From positions 1 to 37,178 of the forward strand of contig JASJDI010000009.1 in assembly GCA_030065155.1 (NCBI GenBank): a stretch of DNA of 37,178 nucleotides. Direction: 5' to 3'. Below, one piece after another: positions 34,774 through 37,178 of the stretch. The DNA comes from Xenococcaceae cyanobacterium MO_188.B29 (lineage in GTDB: Bacteria; Cyanobacteriota; Cyanobacteriia; Cyanobacteriales; Xenococcaceae). The stretch's first letter is position 1. Each line of letters starts with the position of its first letter. A model generated the notes under the pieces. That model was given only the letters and a program-made list of their open reading frames with translations, was not told the DNA's origin and ran no database searches. Both the position numbers and the translations under genes were made by a program.

Positions 34774-34952
34774 CTAGAACACCGATTCAGTATTCATAAA
34801 TTCAAGAGAAGGGTAAGACAAGGGAGAGTGGGAAGACAAGGGAGAAAAGCGGTGCGAACCAAGAAAGGAGCAAGGTAATTTCTTCCTTGTCTTCCGTGTC
34901 CTCCTTGTCCCTTTTTTCCAAGACTTTTGGGATTAATGAATTGGTGTTCTAG
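34774..34952. mobile_element. MITE-like element, family B (179 bp)
   Basis: CTAGAACACCGATTCA (34774-34789) and TGAATTGGTGTTCTAG (34937-34952) are inverted repeats, 15 of 16 matching. GAG lies on both outer sides and could be a short target duplication. The interior has AAGACAAGGGAGA units in direct repeat, like those in family A copy 1. No transposase. Confidence 0.6.
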
Positions 34953-35030
34953 GAGAAGAGCTTCTAATCTCCACTCTTTTAAATTAGACAAACAGAAATG
35001 CTCGATGAGTTTGAGGGTATAAACTTCTTC

Positions 35031-35831
35031 TTATCTTTTCAGGTTAGAATCCTGTCGACTACTAGAGAACCAAGAGATGCCTGAAGTGGCTATTAGTAAT
35101 AAGCCAAACAGAACAGAAGGTTCGGGAATTGTTCTCGTACTGATACTCACGGTATTGATGCCAATTGCTCGATTAGATGCATCACTACTATAGACTAGTC
35201 TAGCAATATTAGCTTCTTCACTAGTTACGCCTAAAAACAGAGCTGAGTTATCTAGTGCGCCCGAGGAAGTCCCTGGTAGGGAAAAGCTGCCTAACAAGTT
35301 CCCTCCATCGTCAAAAGCAGAGAGGAACGCAGTAAATGATGGGGTATCGTCTACAGCGATCTGAGTCCCCGCTCCAGTTACGGGAGTGGCCAAGTCAATT
35401 GTCAGAGGACCAGGATTGCCAGGAGAGGGAAAAAAGCTCAGATCGGCTCCCGTAAACAAGAGAAAATCGCCATCAGCAAAGTTAGTAGGAATGCCTACAG
35501 GTAGGGAGGTGGTTTGAAAGATAAAGGGGGGAGTACTGGCTGGGTCGTTACTGGGAGGAATATTTAGGTTGAGTTCCAAACCATTATCCGAAGTGGCAGA
35601 AAAAGTATTGGGCAAAAAGGAATCGGGAGTAGTAGAGGGAGCAAGTGGATTAAAGACCTTTCCCAAACTGGAAAAATCAAGGCGATCGTTAGCTCTTAAG
35701 GTTGAGCGGTCTGTAATCAGTGTTAAAGCCCTCACTGGCGAAGAGATAACTACAGAAGAAGCAGTTAAGCTAATCCCAACAATTGCTAATGCTAGGTTAT
35801 TAAGGGTTTGATTAACGGGTCGAATAGTCAT
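35031..35831 (-). CDS. PEP-CTERM protein
   Basis: An exported protein of about 266 residues (start at the Met of TIRPVNQ; an ATG at 35879 adds 16). A signal peptide (NNLALAIVGISLTASSVVISSPVRA) is followed by a beta-rich, low-Cys domain and a C-terminal PEP-CTERM sorting signal: TIPEPSVLFGLLLIATSGIS, then WFSSSRQ. Such proteins are processed by an exosortase and linked to cell surface or exopolysaccharide. The exosortase is not in the window. Confidence 0.75.
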   Translation of the reverse strand: MTIRPVNQTLNNLALAIVGISLTASSVVISSPVRALTLITDRSTLRANDRLDFSSLGKVFNPLAPSTTPDSFLPNTFSATSDNGLELNLNIPPSNDPASTPPFIFQTTSLPVGIPTNFADGDFLLFTGADLSFFPSPGNPGPLTIDLATPVTGAGTQIAVDDTPSFTAFLSAFDDGGNLLGSFSLPGTSSGALDNSALFLGVTSEEANIARLVYSSDASNRAIGINTVSISTRTIPEPSVLFGLLLIATSGISWFSSSRQDSNLKR

Positions 35832-35959
35832 AGTAACTGGAAAAAGTAATGAGAGATTTAGTAGAAGTAGAGAATTCACCGAGTCAGAATAAACAAAGCA
35901 GACAGGCTTTAATCCGAATCGAAAATATTCTGTTTAAACTGGTAAGCTAATACGCATTT

Positions 35960-36079
35960 AAGTACTTACACACAATAAATTACACAGTTGAGGGAGGGAA
36001 TAGGGAATAGGCAACAGGAAAGAGATACAGCTATTTTTAGTTAACATCAAAATGTGTAAATAATTTTATTTAGGTACTT
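35960..36079. repeat. Imperfect terminal-inverted-repeat element (120 bp)
   Basis: AAGTACTTACACACAATA and on to ACACA (35960-35986) matches the reverse complement of 36053-36079 at about 21 of 27 positions. It spans most of the gap between the two PEP-CTERM-like genes. The rest of 35880-36210 holds a pyrimidine-rich CCTCTGCACCTCC tract near 36130 and nothing else recognised. Confidence 0.4.
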
Positions 36080-36210
36080 AATTGGCATGATTTACAATTT
36101 GCTCAGAAAGAGTCATCCTTTCTCCCCTGCACCTCTGCACCTCCGCTCCTCTGCCACTTTCACTATGTAATTTAAATGCACAACAGCTTATAGTCTTTTC
36201 TCGCAATCAC

Positions 36211-36744
36211 CTAACCTTTCCCCATCATCAGCAAACCACCAAGAAATCCAATAGCAACAACGGCTCCAGGTTCGCTCACTTTTTCTACTGACCAACCTTG
36301 TGCCAAAACTGTGGGAGTGCCAGCAACAGGGGCAGGAATAAACTTAAAATCAAATTCACTCAAGCCCTCTGGCAAGGTTATTGCCCCAGGAATTAAAGCG
36401 ACATCCTGTAGGTCAGCTAAATATTCGGTTCGAGCAATTCCCTCTTCTCCCAATAGGGTACGATCGATCGGGTTGGTTTGGACTGCTGCCACGGCGACGG
36501 CTTCTCCTAATGACCCATCAGTGATGGAAAACAAACCAGAAAATTGACGAAACATCATGGCAAAGGGATCAAAAATAGAATTAATGAAGGTTCCGTCATA
36601 GGTTACTCCGTTTATGGTCGTCTCGCCTTCTGTATATATCGTTTCTGTTGTTGCCGATGTGTACCTGAAGGTGGCACTAAAAGCAGAATACCCATTAATC
36701 AAGAGAAGACCTAATGCCAAGAGGACGCTTTGAAAGAAAAACAT
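36211..36744 (-). CDS. PEP-CTERM-like exported protein, short anchor
   Basis: A 177-residue protein. The N-terminal hydrophobic signal (FFFQSVLLALGLLLINGYSAFSA) and a C-terminal SEPGAVVAIGFLGGLLMMGKG resemble a PEP-CTERM tail, but it ends without the usual Arg-rich end, possibly cut by a premature stop. AGGTAAG lies before the ATG. The middle is beta-rich and not recognised. Confidence 0.65.
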   Translation of the reverse strand: MFFFQSVLLALGLLLINGYSAFSATFRYTSATTETIYTEGETTINGVTYDGTFINSIFDPFAMMFRQFSGLFSITDGSLGEAVAVAAVQTNPIDRTLLGEEGIARTEYLADLQDVALIPGAITLPEGLSEFDFKFIPAPVAGTPTVLAQGWSVEKVSEPGAVVAIGFLGGLLMMGKG

Positions 36745-36824
36745 GGTTCTTACCTGAATGCATCTTTACTAATCATCTTGACGTAGAAATCGGTGATTGA
36801 CCTCCACCAATACGTAATACTTTA

Positions 36825-37178
36825 CTAATTTGATTCAACTAAAACAGTTACAGCAGCAACTGCAACTAGCATTTCATCATTTTTATCATCCAGTTCGGCT
36901 ATCGCTCGACCCTCAACTACCATACCGCCATTCTCTACAGTGAGGGTTTTCTGTCCGAAAGGTAAGACAGCTAATACCTCTTCTTCTCTAACTTGCTCTG
37001 GATAAGGCACTGCTACTTTGACTTCGACAATCATTTGTTGGGGATGGCTTAAACCAGCCACTTCCCAAACCCCAGGCAAGGCATTGTGAGCAATAGCATT
37101 ACGTACTGCTCTGGCTGCTGCTACAGTAGGCTCTTGACCGTGTTGGTCTACTCCCATGCCCATTTCAATAATTAAACG
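36825..37178 (-). CDS. Lin0512 family protein (partial)
   Basis: The reading frame is open through the window end (RLIIEMGMGVDQHGQEPT), so the true start lies a few codons outside. MGMGxDxHGQ, AVRNAI, LPG and the Pro-rich centre match the short Lin0512 family, whose biochemical role is unknown. There is no signal or TM segment. Confidence 0.7.
   Translation of the reverse strand, partial: RLIIEMGMGVDQHGQEPTVAAARAVRNAIAHNALPGVWEVAGLSHPQQMIVEVKVAVPYPEQVREEEVLAVLPFGQKTLTVENGGMVVEGRAIAELDDKNDEMLVAVAAVTVLVESN

Overview
The window looks like chromosomal DNA of a cyanobacterium. It carries photosystem I psaC, many GCGATCGC (HIP1-type) octamers, DUF29 and DUF4347 proteins, PEP-CTERM-type exported proteins and many small palindromic dispersed repeats. 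Base composition is AT-rich, and several genes appear to start with TTG or GTG. I cannot name the genus; a unicellular or colony-forming lineage with a repeat-rich genome is only a guess.

Layout. 1-1132: a perfect 124-bp inverted repeat, a DUF29 gene and a small hypothetical. 1118-3895: a type II (Ca2+-ATPase-like) P-type ATPase. 3944-4462: a broken copy of a small-gene locus whose intact copy lies inverted at 29754-30088. 4489-9065: two small hypotheticals, selO, a GNAT acetyltransferase, a MITE-like repeat, a cysteine-dioxygenase-like cupin, two tandem paralogous hypotheticals and a tautomerase gene broken by a poly-A frameshift. 9430-9965: a 36-aa ORF overlapping (ATGA) a cysteine-rich 142-aa gene. 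10091-16295: a divergent pair, a GAF hybrid histidine kinase and a cobN-like chelatase gene carrying two dispersed palindromes in frame. 16569-19295: psaC, a conserved hypothetical, a TPR protein, a one-TM coiled-coil protein and tRNA-Ser(CGA). 19848-23234: a large DUF4347 / M14 carboxypeptidase / RTX protein. 23495-29430: a cation-linked block, with a metK variant downstream of a second P-type ATPase (26 bp apart, same strand), divergent from mgtE. 29452-30715: a 1.1-kb stretch with two unlisted small ORFs, a conserved leader, a nested palindrome, an apparent site-2-protease remnant and a MITE. 30775-33690: a polytopic transporter, a saccharopine/alanine-dehydrogenase-family enzyme and two tiny ORFs. 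33696-37178: a Tat-exported S66 carboxypeptidase, two PEP-CTERM-like proteins, two further inverted-repeat elements and a Lin0512-family gene cut by the window end.

How the genes fit together. The clearest theme is cation handling: two Ca2+-type P-ATPases, MgtE, and a SAM synthetase, whose family needs Mg2+ and K+. CobN needs ATPase partners that are not in the window. Most other genes are unlinked housekeeping or conserved cyanobacterial hypotheticals. I see no classical defence island, CRISPR array, prophage or complete IS. The most unusual material is small: the duplicated short-ORF locus, the Cys-rich protein with its coupled short ORF, palindromes inside cobN, the frameshifted tautomerase, the altered MetK and the long palindrome at the left edge.
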